Below, piece by piece: positions 1 through 8,409 of a stretch of 64,000 nt of DNA; within the stretch, counting starts at the first letter, position 1, and every line of letters starts with the position of its first letter. A model generated the notes under the pieces. The model was not told the DNA's origin. It made no database searches and worked only from the letters and a program-made list of their open reading frames with translations. The position numbers were made by a program, and so were the translations under genes. The DNA comes from Clostridia bacterium (GTDB lineage Bacteria; Bacillota; Clostridia; Christensenellales; CAG-917). The stretch is from assembly GCA_017553325.1 (NCBI GenBank), contig JAFZMH010000008.1, positions 244,964-308,963 of the forward strand, read 5' to 3'.

Positions 1-111
1 TACGAAAAGCAACTTAATCTATACAAAATGGCGGTTGAAAGTGCGATTTGTGCAAAAGTCGACAAGATTATGCTCTACTCATTCAAGACGGGAAAGACGG
101 TTGAGTTTTGA
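1..111 (+). CDS. addA: C-terminal end of an AddA/UvrD-type helicase-nuclease subunit (partial)
   Basis: The first 36 codons are open from the window edge and end at TGA 109-111. The peptide has the pattern Y-x-x-QLNLYKxA, then a short basic stretch, then LYSF with a following Gly and V-E-F. This is the usual ending of the AddA nuclease subunit of Firmicutes, where the final strand of the nuclease domain reads roughly hydrophobic-YSF-x-x-G. AddAB processes double-strand DNA ends for recombination. The 5' part lies outside the window, so the call rests on this short tail only. A strong hairpin terminator follows 30 bases downstream. Confidence 0.55.
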   Translation, partial: YEKQLNLYKMAVESAICAKVDKIMLYSFKTGKTVEF

Positions 112-140
112 GATTTTCAAGGCGATTCGATTTTGATTTG

Positions 141-180
141 AGGGCGCGCTCGTTTTACGGGACGCGCCCTAATTTTGTTT
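141..180 (+). terminator. Rho-independent terminator after the addA-like gene
   Basis: AGGGCGCG at 141-148 pairs with CGCGCCCT at 163-170 across a 14-base loop, and is followed by AATTTTGTTTTG. It separates the addA-like gene from the next promoter. Confidence 0.8.
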
Positions 181-216
181 TGTTATTATTTTCAATAAAA
201 TTAATTTAAATAACTA

Positions 217-245
217 TTGATTTTTTCGGCGAAAGACTATATAAT
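217..245 (+). promoter_or_regulatory. Sigma-70 promoter of the acidic membrane protein gene
   Basis: A -35 box TTGATT (217-222) and a -10 box TATAAT (240-245) are separated by exactly 17 bases. The predicted transcription start is near 252. The TTG of the -35 box opens a longer reading frame, but because it sits in the promoter it cannot be the start codon. Confidence 0.8.
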
Positions 246-279
246 TACTTTTATAAGTACGCTCTTTAGGAGGACGACA

Positions 280-2379
280 GTGGAATTCTTCTCCAAAGCC
301 TTTACTTGGCTTGCAAATCTATCTTCCAAATTGCCGCAAATTGATTTGAAGGCATACTTTATCGTTGTCCTCGTAGTCATCGCGGCGGCGGGGTTGATTA
401 TTGGGTTTACCTATCTCGGCTCAAAGGCGCACAAGCTCAAAGCCGCTTGCAAAAAGGTTTTGAAATATCTTTCGGGCGTAGACAGTATCGACGACGACAA
501 CGTCGGCGATTTTACCGCCGAATGTTTCTCTCAAAAGGCTCCCGGTTCTTTGAGAGACAGTTGGGTTGAATACTTGGGCGTTCGCTTCGGCTATCCGAGC
601 GACCTTTTGAGCGAGAAAAACGTCTACGAAAAGGAAGTAAAAAAAGTCAAAGATTCGAGAGCAAATCTCTTTATCGGTATCGCGCTAATCCTCGTCGCGA
701 TTTTCGCATTTTGGGGGTTTGGCACTCTCTCCGCTATCGAGATGAGCGTCATTCATTGCGCGGGACTTTTGCTCAGCGCGGTGATATATCTCATCCTCGT
801 ATTTTTGAACAGAAAGCAAATCAAGACCACTCGCGACAAATTCTACGATATGCAGGACGAATTGGACGCGAAAGTCAATTTCCAAGTTGAAAAGAATTTC
901 TCCACCGATTCCTCTCCGCTTGCGGAACTCGCCGCCATGGTCGACGAGATTATCGCTCGCAACACCGCAAAGGATGTGAACTTCGAAGAGGAAGAGCAGG
1001 AGCCGACGCCGATTGAAGACCTCATTGAAGAGCTTGAAAACAAGCGTTATGCCGACGAGGCTGAAGAAGAAGTCGCAAAGGTCGTAGAGGAAGAACCTCA
1101 AGAAAAGCCGGCGGAAGCACAAGAGCCCGAAGAGGTTCAAGAAGAGCCCAAGGAAGAACCGTCAGAAGAACAAGTTCCCGAGGAAGAACCCGAGGAGCCC
1201 GAAATCGAAGATGAAAAGAAAGAGCCTTTGGCTCTTAAAGACAGTTTGGCGGCGGCAAGAAAGGCGGGACACTCCGTCGTGGGCAAGAAGTTCTTCGGCG
1301 AGTATTTGAAGGGAAAATACGGCGACGGCGTCGAGGTCAACGAACGCGAGAACAAGACGTCCACGGGACTTCCGCTTGCCGATACGTATTTCGCGCTTGA
1401 CGAAAACAACAGAAAGTGTTTCGCGTACGCCTACGAGGTTGACGGTGCGTCTTTGCTTCTCGTCAATGCGGACAGCGAGTTTGAAGCGGTCATCAAGCAG
1501 AAACACAAGAATATCAATTTGAGCGCTTTCCCGAAGTCCAAGGACGAGTGGTACAGTTTGCCGCTCGACGACACGTACACCGAGGACGAGCTCAAAGGTA
1601 TACTCGATTATTGCTATGCACACGCGCTCGGTAAGGAGCTCGAAGAAGAGCCCGCCGAGGAGCCTGTCGAAAAACAACCCGTTGAGGAAGCCCCTCAAGA
1701 AGAGCCCGTAGAGGAACAAGTCCCCGAAGAGACTCAAGAGGAACCCCAAGAGGAACAACATGAGGAGTCGGAAGAAGCCCCCGAAGAGACGGAGGAAGTC
1801 GGCGACCCTTTTGAAAATAATCAAGAGCCTTCCGAAGAGGAGGTCGTAGAGGAGTCGGAAGAAACTCCCGAAGAAGAGGCAACCGAAGAAACGCAGGAAG
1901 AATCGGAAGAGGAAGCAGAGGCGCCTGAGGAGGAATCCGAAGAGGTCGAAGAGATCGAGGAAGAGGAATCCGAAGAGGAACCCGAAGATAGCCAAGACGA
2001 CGAGACCGTCGTCTACGTCGTAGACGGTGACGAGGAAGAAGAGGAGGACTACGTCGCTCAGTCCAAGCTCTCGAAACTCTCCAATCTTACCGATTATATG
2101 CTTTCGCAGAATATGTCGCGCAAGGTGAAAATTCAGGTTGCGACTTTGCTCATCGGCGTATACAACAAGTTCAAGGAGAACCCCGAGGACAAGAAGATTA
2201 TCGTCGATTGCTTGAAGAAGATTATTTTCTCCTTGCAACAAGAGAGTATAAAACCCGTAGAGTATATTGAGGACGAACCGGAAGAACAAGACGTCCAAGA
2301 ACCCGAGGAGACCGAAGAGGAACAAGCTTCCGAGGAGAATACTCAACAAGGACCGCCGGTCTTTGATTGGAAAATTTAA
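280..2379 (+). CDS. Membrane protein with long Glu/Pro-rich acidic region, YjbR-like segment and C-terminal domain shared with its neighbour
   Basis: Function unknown. The GTG start at 280 follows AGGAGG (269-274) and gives 699 residues. Hydrophobic segments lie near residues 25-47, 130-148 and 157-177. A cytosolic-looking part follows, with two long Glu/Pro-rich low-complexity tracts (about 240-320 and 450-570). Between them, residues 320-450 include a run ending in F-P-K-S-K-D-E-W-Y and then a Tyr/Cys-containing helix, which resembles the MmcQ/YjbR fold (inference). Residues about 573-660 hold a compact domain beginning with VVYVVDG that recurs in the next gene. The two genes are 33 bases apart and probably cotranscribed. 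The acidic tracts expand by GAGGAA-type codon repeats. The roles of the domains are not known to me. Confidence 0.75.
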   Translation: MEFFSKAFTWLANLSSKLPQIDLKAYFIVVLVVIAAAGLIIGFTYLGSKAHKLKAACKKVLKYLSGVDSIDDDNVGDFTAECFSQKAPGSLRDSWVEYLGVRFGYPSDLLSEKNVYEKEVKKVKDSRANLFIGIALILVAIFAFWGFGTLSAIEMSVIHCAGLLLSAVIYLILVFLNRKQIKTTRDKFYDMQDELDAKVNFQVEKNFSTDSSPLAELAAMVDEIIARNTAKDVNFEEEEQEPTPIEDLIEELENKRYADEAEEEVAKVVEEEPQEKPAEAQEPEEVQEEPKEEPSEEQVPEEEPEEPEIEDEKKEPLALKDSLAAARKAGHSVVGKKFFGEYLKGKYGDGVEVNERENKTSTGLPLADTYFALDENNRKCFAYAYEVDGASLLLVNADSEFEAVIKQKHKNINLSAFPKSKDEWYSLPLDDTYTEDELKGILDYCYAHALGKELEEEPAEEPVEKQPVEEAPQEEPVEEQVPEETQEEPQEEQHEESEEAPEETEEVGDPFENNQEPSEEEVVEESEETPEEEATEETQEESEEEAEAPEEESEEVEEIEEEESEEEPEDSQDDETVVYVVDGDEEEEEDYVAQSKLSKLSNLTDYMLSQNMSRKVKIQVATLLIGVYNKFKENPEDKKIIVDCLKKIIFSLQQESIKPVEYIEDEPEEQDVQEPEETEEEQASEENTQQGPPVFDWKI

Positions 2380-2412
2380 CAAAAAATACTTGTGATATAA
2401 AAGAGGTAAAAA

Positions 2413-3117
2413 ATGTTCGGCAAAAAGAAAAAACTTGCGGAAGAACAAGAGCAACAAGCGCTACCCGTTGACCAAGTGACCGTAGAGGAAGAACCGCTTC
2501 CCGCTGACAGCGTGCCCGTTGAGGAAGCACCCGTACAGCAGGACGAAATTGTTTTTTTGGAGAGCGAGCTTTTGCCCGACGAAGACGAGGTCGAGGCGGA
2601 GGTTTTGACAGACGACGAGGCTGCTCAACTCGAAGAGTTGCAGGCGGTACTTATGGGCGACGAACCTGCCAAAGAGGCGGAGAAAGAACCTGAAGAGGAA
2701 GCCCCGGCGGAAGTCGAGGACGAACCTGCAAAAGAGGAAGAAGCACAAGAGGAAACGCCTCAAGAAGAGCCTGCTCAAGCGGAACCCGAAGCGGTTGAAG
2801 AGGAGCCCGAAGAGGAATCTGAAGAGGTCGAAGAAGCAGAGGAAGAGGGCGAGGAAGCAGCGTCTGAGGACGACGAAGAAGTCGTCTACGTCGTGGACGG
2901 ACCGGAAGATGACGACGAAGTCGTACGTCCCGCAAAGCTCGTAAAACTCCCGCACCTCGTCGATTATATGATTGCGCAGGGTATGTCCAAGAATATGAAA
3001 ATCAAGGTTGCCATGATGCTCGTTCAAACTTACAAGAAGTTTAAGGACAGTCCGGAGGACAACAAGATTTGTATGCAATGCCTTGCAAAAATCATGCAGG
3101 AACTTATGAAAAAATAA
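2413..3117 (+). CDS. Very acidic protein sharing the C-terminal domain of the preceding membrane protein
   Basis: Function unknown. ATG at 2413 follows AAGAGG at a normal distance; 234 residues. The first 150 residues are dominated by Glu, Asp, Pro, Ala and Val, with no membrane segment. The last 85 residues match the C-terminal domain of the upstream gene: VVYVVDG, then K-L-x-x-L-x-x-YM, a helix with M-S-x-x-x-K-I-x-V-A, then KFK(D/E)-x-PED and a final helix. The pair looks like a soluble and a membrane-anchored version of one adaptor-like domain (inference). A bidirectional terminator follows. Confidence 0.75.
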   Translation: MFGKKKKLAEEQEQQALPVDQVTVEEEPLPADSVPVEEAPVQQDEIVFLESELLPDEDEVEAEVLTDDEAAQLEELQAVLMGDEPAKEAEKEPEEEAPAEVEDEPAKEEEAQEETPQEEPAQAEPEAVEEEPEEESEEVEEAEEEGEEAASEDDEEVVYVVDGPEDDDEVVRPAKLVKLPHLVDYMIAQGMSKNMKIKVAMMLVQTYKKFKDSPEDNKICMQCLAKIMQELMKK

Positions 3118-3145
3118 CCTCGAAAATATTGCTTATTAAAAAATT

Positions 3146-3175
3146 ATCCCACGCAAATCGCGTGGGATTTTTTGT
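3146..3175. terminator. Bidirectional terminator between the acidic pair and corA
   Basis: ATCCCACG (3146-3153) pairs with CGTGGGAT (3161-3168). The plus strand continues with TTTTTTG, and the minus strand with AATTTTTTAA, so the hairpin can end transcription from both convergent genes. Confidence 0.85.
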
Positions 3176-3221
3176 TGTCAAATTTGAATTTGCGCGGTTA
3201 GAATGCTGAAAACCACAAATA

Positions 3222-4175
3222 TTATTTGAGCAATTTTTTCTTCCAGAAAATGATGATCATGATGATCAAAATGACAGCGTTGATGCCAAGAACGATCCAA
3301 AAACCGATGATATTGTTTTGCCACGGAACACCGGTGTTCATGCCCCAGATAGAACCGATCATTGCAGGGGTATCGATGAGGAGCGTGAGGACGGTGAGCG
3401 TCTTCATGACGACGTTCAGATTGTTGGAAATGATTGACGCATAGGTGTCCATTGTGCCGTTCAAAATGTCGCGGTAGATGTTGGACATCTCGATTGCCTG
3501 TTTGTTCTCGATGACCACGTCGTCATAGAGGTCTTCGTCTTCTTCAAAAAATTTGATAAGGCGCGGGATCTTGTCAAGCACGGCGCTGTTTGCACGAAGT
3601 GAAGTGGAGAAGTAGACGAGTGCCTTTTCAAGCGAGAGCATTTCGCTGAGGCCTTCGTTCTTCATCGCTTTTTCAAGTTCCGCCTGAACGCGTTGGCTTG
3701 CCCTGTCGATTTGTTTTAGGTATTGCAAATATTTTTTTGCGATGACGTATTCGAGTTGCAAGAAGAATCTCGTGCGCTTGTGTATGTTGAAGTCCTTGAC
3801 GTAGCGCCCCGCCATCAAGTCGTAGATTATGGACGTCTCGTTCAAGCAGACGGTGACCACGCACTTTTCGGTTGTTATACAACCGAACGGCAGGGTGGAA
3901 TAGGAGTATTTTTCGTCGTCGTCTTCGGTGATAGGAATGTCGGTGATAGCGCAGATGACGCCGTCTTCCTTGTCGATGTGAGCGCGTTCTTCGGAGTCGA
4001 GCGCGGCTTTTATCATATCTTCCGGAATTTCCGCCATGGACGAAATGAGTTCTATCTCCTTGTCCGTCGGGTTGGACATGTGTATCCATTGATCGGCAAA
4101 ATCGTAGCCCTCGACGATGAGTTCGGGGTCCACTTCCACAACCGATTTGTTAATCTTCTTGTAAACTTGGAGCAT
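3222..4175 (-). CDS. corA: CorA-family divalent metal ion transporter
   Basis: A pentameric inner-membrane channel for Mg2+ or related ions. The protein has 317 residues. A long soluble, helix-rich N-terminal region is followed by two C-terminal membrane helices. The family signature G-M-N occurs at the end of the first helix in the context SIWGMNTG, and the protein ends with a basic KKK tail. ATG 4175 is chosen because GGAGG lies five bases upstream. A GTG four codons earlier overlaps that GGAGG and is unlikely to be used. The gene is monocistronic, convergent with the acidic pair, and divergent from ppdK. The ion specificity cannot be read from the sequence. Confidence 0.9.
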   Translation of the reverse strand: MLQVYKKINKSVVEVDPELIVEGYDFADQWIHMSNPTDKEIELISSMAEIPEDMIKAALDSEERAHIDKEDGVICAITDIPITEDDDEKYSYSTLPFGCITTEKCVVTVCLNETSIIYDLMAGRYVKDFNIHKRTRFFLQLEYVIAKKYLQYLKQIDRASQRVQAELEKAMKNEGLSEMLSLEKALVYFSTSLRANSAVLDKIPRLIKFFEEDEDLYDDVVIENKQAIEMSNIYRDILNGTMDTYASIISNNLNVVMKTLTVLTLLIDTPAMIGSIWGMNTGVPWQNNIIGFWIVLGINAVILIIMIIIFWKKKLLK

Positions 4176-4205
4176 ATTCGCCTCCACCGCGCTATTTAGC
4201 GACCT

Positions 4206-4300
4206 GCTGCGTCAGAGCGCTTTGAAGAGTCGGTCACATACGGCAAGTATGCTTGCATCCTAAAAACACTCTTCCTTGCGTCTCATCAAAATATCGCAGC
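4206..4300. repeat. Dispersed nested-palindrome repeat, copy A
   Basis: This sits between the divergent corA and ppdK. Three nested stems can be drawn: GCTGCG (4206-4211) with CGCAGC (4295-4300), GAAGAGT (4224-4230) with ACTCTTC (4268-4274), and CATAC (4237-4241) with GTATG (4247-4251). The layout, with GGTCAC before the innermost stem and a TTCTTCCT-like block after it, matches copies near 26.4, 44.6 and 61.2 kb. Confidence 0.6.
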
Positions 4301-4337
4301 GAAAAAATCAAATCCGACTGCGACAATTTGAAATCGC

Positions 4338-4359
4338 ATAAACTATAAAATCAGTTTAT
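4338..4359. other. Inverted repeat in the corA-ppdK intergenic region
   Basis: ATAAACT (4338-4344) and AGTTTAT (4353-4359) are perfect inverted arms around an 8-base spacer. A second one, ATTTTCC (4455-4461) and GGAAAAT (4467-4473), lies just upstream of the ppdK promoter. Either could be an operator for the divergent pair, but no regulator is known. The remainder of the 388-base gap holds only repeat copy A and the ppdK promoter. Confidence 0.35.
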
Positions 4360-4493
4360 CAAAAAAAAGCATTCAAATCAAGAGAATGCCATATTTTTTT
4401 TGAGTTTTTTAGTCAAGAAGCACGACAGATGTGCAGTTATCTTGAAAAATTGAAATTTTCCTTATAGGAAAATATCGAATTTACATTTTTTTC

Positions 4494-4522
4494 TTGCAAA
4501 AGGCGTTTTATTTTGTTATTAT
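4494..4522 (+). promoter_or_regulatory. Sigma-70 promoter of ppdK
   Basis: TTGCAA (4494-4499) and TATTAT (4517-4522) are separated by 17 bases. The leader is about 35 bases and carries AGGAGG eight bases before the ATG. Confidence 0.7.
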
Positions 4523-4563
4523 TATATTAATATTCAAAGATATCTTTTAGGAGGATTTTCTAA

Positions 4564-7299
4564 ATGAGCAAAAAATACGTTTATCAGTTTGCCGAAGGCG
4601 ACGCTTCCATGCGTGAACTTCTCGGTGGCAAAGGCGCAAACCTCGCAGAAATGACCAAGATCGGACTTCCCGTTCCTTACGGTTTTACCATTTCAACGGA
4701 AGCCTGCACCCAATACTACGAGGACGGCAGACAAATCAATGACGAAATCAAAGCAGAAATCATGGAACATATCGCTCTCTTGGAAGAGAAAGCCGGTATG
4801 AAGTTCGGCGACAAAGAGAACCCGCTTCTCGTCTCCGTACGTTCCGGCGCAAGAGCGTCTATGCCCGGTATGATGGACACGATTTTGAACCTCGGCCTCA
4901 ACGAAGAAGTCGTCGAAGTTCTTTCCAGAAAGTCCGGCAACCCGAGATGGGCATGGGACTGCTACAGACGTTTCATTCAAATGTTCTCAGACGTCGTCAT
5001 GGAAGTTTCCAAGAAAGATTTCGAATCTCTCATCGACGCGATGAAAGAGAAGAAAGGCGTGCACTTTGACGTTGACCTCACGGCAGAGGACCTCAAAGAA
5101 CTCGCAAATCAATTCAAAGCCAAATACAAAGCGGCTCTCGGCAAAGATTTCCCGTCCAACCCGAAGGATCAACTCTTCGAGGCAATCAAGGCGGTCTTCA
5201 GAAGCTGGGACAACCCGCGTGCAAACGTCTATCGTATGGACCACGACATCCCGTACAGCTGGGGCACGGCGGTCAACGTACAAATGATGGCATTCGGCAA
5301 CATGGGCGACGATTGCGGCACGGGCGTTGCGTTCACACGTAATCCCGCAACCGGCGAACCGGGTCTCATGGGCGAATTCCTTATGAACGCACAAGGCGAA
5401 GACGTCGTCGCAGGCGTTCGTACTCCGATGCCGATTTCCAAAATGGCGGAAGTCCTCCCGGAAGTCTACGACCAATTCAAACAAGTTTGCAAGACTCTCG
5501 AAAATCACTACAGAGACATGCAAGATATGGAGTTCACGATTCAACAAAAGAAACTCTATATGCTCCAAACAAGAAACGGCAAGCGCACGGCTGCAGCGGC
5601 AATTCGTATTGCGTGCGACCTCATCGACGAGGGTATGATCACAGAGCAAGAAGCTTTGCTTCAAATCGACGCAAAGACTCTCGATATGCTCCTTCACCCG
5701 CAATTTGAACCGAACGCGCTCAAAGCGGCGGACAAGGCAAACGTCGTCGGCAAAGGTATCGCGGCGTCTCCGGGCGCAGCGGCAGGCACAATCGTCTTCA
5801 CACCGGAAGACGCTGTCGAACTCGGCAAGGCAGGCAAGAAGGTCGTTCTTGTGAGACTTGAAACTTCTCCTGAAGATATCGAAGGTATGAAGTATGCACA
5901 AGGCATTTTGACGGTCCGTGGCGGTCAAACCTCTCACGCGGCAGTCGTTGCGCGTGGCATGGGCACGTGCTGCGTCTCCGGTTGCGGCGACATCAAGATG
6001 CACGAGGAAGAAAAGTGGTTCGAACTCGGCGGAAAGGTCTTCCACGAGGGCGACGAACTCTCACTCGACGGCTCCACCGGCAACATCTACGACATCGCAA
6101 TCAAGACGGTTCCGGCAGATCCGAACAGCGGATATTTCGGACGCATCATGAAACTCGCGGACAAGTATAAAGCACTCGGCGTTCGTACGAATGCGGATAC
6201 GCCTGCGGACGCAAAGCGCGCGGCAGAGCTCGGCGCACAAGGTATCGGTCTTACGAGAACAGAACATATGTTCTTCGGACCGGGCAGAATCGACAAGTTC
6301 CGTGAGATGATTTGCTCCGAGACAGTCGAAGAGAGAAGAAAAGCTCTCGACGCTATCGAGCCGATGCAACAAGCAGACTTCGAAGGTCTTATGGAAGCAC
6401 TCGAAGGCAATCCTGTCACGATTCGTTTCTTGGATCCGCCGCTCCATGAGTTCGTCCCGACCGAAGAGAGAGATATCGAAGAACTCGCAAAGGCACAAGG
6501 CAAGACCGTAGAAGAAATCAAACTCATCTGCGACAGTTTGCACGAGTTCAACCCGATGATGGGTCACCGTGGATGCCGTCTCGCAGTCACGTATCCGGAA
6601 ATCGCGGTTATGCAAACGAAGGCAGTTATTAAGGCCGCAATCAACGTACAAAAACGTCATCCGAGCTGGACGGTAGTTCCGGAAATCATGATTCCGCTCG
6701 TCGGCGAAGTCAAAGAACTCAAATACTGCAAGAAGACGGTCGTTGAAACCGCCGACGCAGTTATCAAGGAAGCAGGCGCAAACCTCAAATACGAAGTCGG
6801 TACGATGATCGAGATCCCGAGAGCGGCTCTCACAGCGGACGAAATCGCTCAAGAAGCAGACTTCTTCTGCTTCGGCACGAACGACCTCACTCAAATGACC
6901 TTCGGCTTCAGCCGTGACGACGCAAGCAAATTCTTGCCGAGCTACTATCAAGCCAAGATCTACGAGTCCGATCCGTTTGCAAGACTCGACACAGTCGGCG
7001 TCGGCAAGCTTATGAGAATGGCGGTCAAACTCGGCAGAGAGAACAACAGCCACTTGCATTGCGGTATCTGCGGCGAACACGGCGGCGATCCGTCATCTAT
7101 CGAATTCTGCCATGAAATCGGTCTTGACTACGTTTCCTGCTCACCGTTCCGCGTACCTATCGCACGTCTTGCTGCGGCACAAGCCAACATCAAGCATCCG
7201 AGAAGCCTCGCAGGCAAGGTCGAAAAAGCAGGCGAGAGCCTAGCAAAAGGTCTCAACAAGCTTGGCGACAAACTCAAAAAGTCATTCAAAAAGAACTGA
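4564..7299 (+). CDS. ppdK: Pyruvate, phosphate dikinase
   Basis: Interconverts pyruvate, ATP and phosphate with phosphoenolpyruvate, AMP and pyrophosphate, in cytosolic glycolysis or gluconeogenesis. The protein has 911 residues. The N-terminal ATP-grasp part begins with GGKGANLAEM. The swivelling phosphohistidine domain has GGQTSHAAVVAR with the catalytic His at about residue 458. The C-terminal PEP/pyruvate barrel carries CGICGEHGGDP with the catalytic Cys at about residue 836. The usual length is near 875-880; the extra part is a roughly 35-residue Lys-rich amphipathic tail after the normal IARLAAAQA ending. The gene has its own promoter and a strong hairpin after the stop. Codon use is strongly biased (CTC, ATC, GAA), as in a highly expressed gene. 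Confidence 0.97.
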   Translation: MSKKYVYQFAEGDASMRELLGGKGANLAEMTKIGLPVPYGFTISTEACTQYYEDGRQINDEIKAEIMEHIALLEEKAGMKFGDKENPLLVSVRSGARASMPGMMDTILNLGLNEEVVEVLSRKSGNPRWAWDCYRRFIQMFSDVVMEVSKKDFESLIDAMKEKKGVHFDVDLTAEDLKELANQFKAKYKAALGKDFPSNPKDQLFEAIKAVFRSWDNPRANVYRMDHDIPYSWGTAVNVQMMAFGNMGDDCGTGVAFTRNPATGEPGLMGEFLMNAQGEDVVAGVRTPMPISKMAEVLPEVYDQFKQVCKTLENHYRDMQDMEFTIQQKKLYMLQTRNGKRTAAAAIRIACDLIDEGMITEQEALLQIDAKTLDMLLHPQFEPNALKAADKANVVGKGIAASPGAAAGTIVFTPEDAVELGKAGKKVVLVRLETSPEDIEGMKYAQGILTVRGGQTSHAAVVARGMGTCCVSGCGDIKMHEEEKWFELGGKVFHEGDELSLDGSTGNIYDIAIKTVPADPNSGYFGRIMKLADKYKALGVRTNADTPADAKRAAELGAQGIGLTRTEHMFFGPGRIDKFREMICSETVEERRKALDAIEPMQQADFEGLMEALEGNPVTIRFLDPPLHEFVPTEERDIEELAKAQGKTVEEIKLICDSLHEFNPMMGHRGCRLAVTYPEIAVMQTKAVIKAAINVQKRHPSWTVVPEIMIPLVGEVKELKYCKKTVVETADAVIKEAGANLKYEVGTMIEIPRAALTADEIAQEADFFCFGTNDLTQMTFGFSRDDASKFLPSYYQAKIYESDPFARLDTVGVGKLMRMAVKLGRENNSHLHCGICGEHGGDPSSIEFCHEIGLDYVSCSPFRVPIARLAAAQANIKHPRSLAGKVEKAGESLAKGLNKLGDKLKKSFKKN

Positions 7300-7322
7300 T
7301 TGACACATCGTTCGTTTGAAAC

Positions 7323-7355
7323 GCAATGCCCCGATTTTTCGGGGCATTGCATAAC
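7323..7355 (+). terminator. Hairpin terminator after ppdK
   Basis: GCAATGCCCCGA (7323-7334) pairs perfectly with TCGGGGCATTGC (7339-7350) across a TTTT loop. The tail ATAACTATTT is only moderately T-rich. Confidence 0.65.
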
Positions 7356-7435
7356 TATTTAAGCAAATAGCAATCATAAACTTGAAGACCGCGCGATACG
7401 GCAAGGTTTATGGTTTGCAAGGGAAAAGAGTAATT

Positions 7436-8344
7436 TTGGAAAAGTGTTTGCTCATCGTAAATAAGAGTTGCGGAAACTTTGAAAAGTTCGATACCGAAAG
7501 CGTCGAGGCGGTGCTTGGCGGGGAATATGCCGTCGAGTTTGCCGATATCGACGACGATTATCGCGCACGCGTTGAGCAAGAAGGTTTTAATGCCGTGGCT
7601 ATTCTCGGCGGAGACGGCACGCTAAATTCTGTGCTCAACAAAATAAAAGGTCTTGAAATCAAGGTATTTTATCTTCCGTACGGCACTCTCAACGAAAAGT
7701 CGCACACTCTCGACGGAGTGGACAGCTCGGGGGAGATTTTGGTCGGCACGGTTGGAGGTCAAGTGTTCACCTACGTCGCTGCGTGCGGGACTTTTACGCC
7801 GATTGGCTACACCGCCGACGTGGAGCGCAAGAAACGTCTCAAATCTCTTGCATACCTGCTTGAAGTCCTAAAAGAGTACAAAGTCCATAGCGTTCACGCC
7901 AGACTTTCCGTCGACGGCGAGATTCTGGAAGACAATTATACTCTCATAATGGTCTTGAAATCGCCGAGATGCTTCAAATTCCGCTTCAATCACCTCTACA
8001 ATTCCGGAAAGAGCACGGGACATATTCTTCTTATCAAGTCGCCGGGCAAGAATAATTTGTGGAACAAAATTCGCATTTTCTTCCCATTCTTCCGCGCGTT
8101 TTTCATCGGGTTCAGAAGGGAAGTCAAGCACAAAAATTTGCTCTTTAAAGAGTTTAACAAAGTCAAACTCCATCTCGACGCGCCAACCGATTTCGACGTT
8201 GACGGCGAAAAGAAGACGCTTGAGGGCGACAACACTTTCAGAGTCAGAAAACTCCCGCACGACTTTATCGTTTGCGATACGAAAAAGGCAAAACGCCTTG
8301 CTCTCCGCAGGGAAAAACGAGCCATAAAACGCATAAAAAAATAA
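7436..8344 (+). CDS. Diacylglycerol kinase-family lipid kinase (DgkB/YegS type)
   Basis: Predicted to phosphorylate diacylglycerol or a related lipid at the membrane face, recycling lipid for phospholipid synthesis. The nucleotide-binding motif GGDGTLN follows an N-terminal strand LLIVNK, and a second core motif FTYVAACG is present, both typical of the DAGK catalytic fold. The tail is very basic (KKAKRLALRREK). Start: an in-frame TTG at 7382 lacks a ribosome site. TTG 7436 follows AAAAGAG and puts the first strand at the N-terminus, giving 302 residues. This start is likely but not certain. The gene is convergent with the polysaccharide locus. Confidence 0.85.
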   Translation: MEKCLLIVNKSCGNFEKFDTESVEAVLGGEYAVEFADIDDDYRARVEQEGFNAVAILGGDGTLNSVLNKIKGLEIKVFYLPYGTLNEKSHTLDGVDSSGEILVGTVGGQVFTYVAACGTFTPIGYTADVERKKRLKSLAYLLEVLKEYKVHSVHARLSVDGEILEDNYTLIMVLKSPRCFKFRFNHLYNSGKSTGHILLIKSPGKNNLWNKIRIFFPFFRAFFIGFRREVKHKNLLFKEFNKVKLHLDAPTDFDVDGEKKTLEGDNTFRVRKLPHDFIVCDTKKAKRLALRREKRAIKRIKK

Positions 8345-8409
8345 CGCCGTAAATAGGCGTTATTTAAAAACTTTTATCATAAAAACCGATATTCTAATCG
8401 GCTTTTTTT
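8341..8409. terminator. Convergent terminator region between the lipid kinase and the sugar transferase
   Basis: Two hairpins occur. ATAACGCC (8341-8348) pairs with GGCGTTAT (8356-8363). CCGAT (8386-8390) pairs with ATCGG (8397-8401) and is followed by CTTTTTTTG. The second lies inside the 3' end of the minus-strand gene and suits plus-strand transcription. Confidence 0.6.

Noticed and set aside
217..279. A longer N-terminus for the acidic membrane protein from TTG 217
   Set aside because: That TTG is the -35 box of a 17-base-spaced promoter, and the GTG at 280 has AGGAGG upstream.
960..2000. Periodic sequence suggesting a CRISPR-like or satellite repeat
   Set aside because: The periodicity is codon-level (GAA/GAG with CCC) in an open frame, without fixed-length spacers.
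1162..2457. A 431-codon minus-strand frame rich in Leu and Phe
   Set aside because: It is the complement of the Glu-rich GAGGAA-type repeats of the acidic membrane protein; the hydrophobic look is a by-product.
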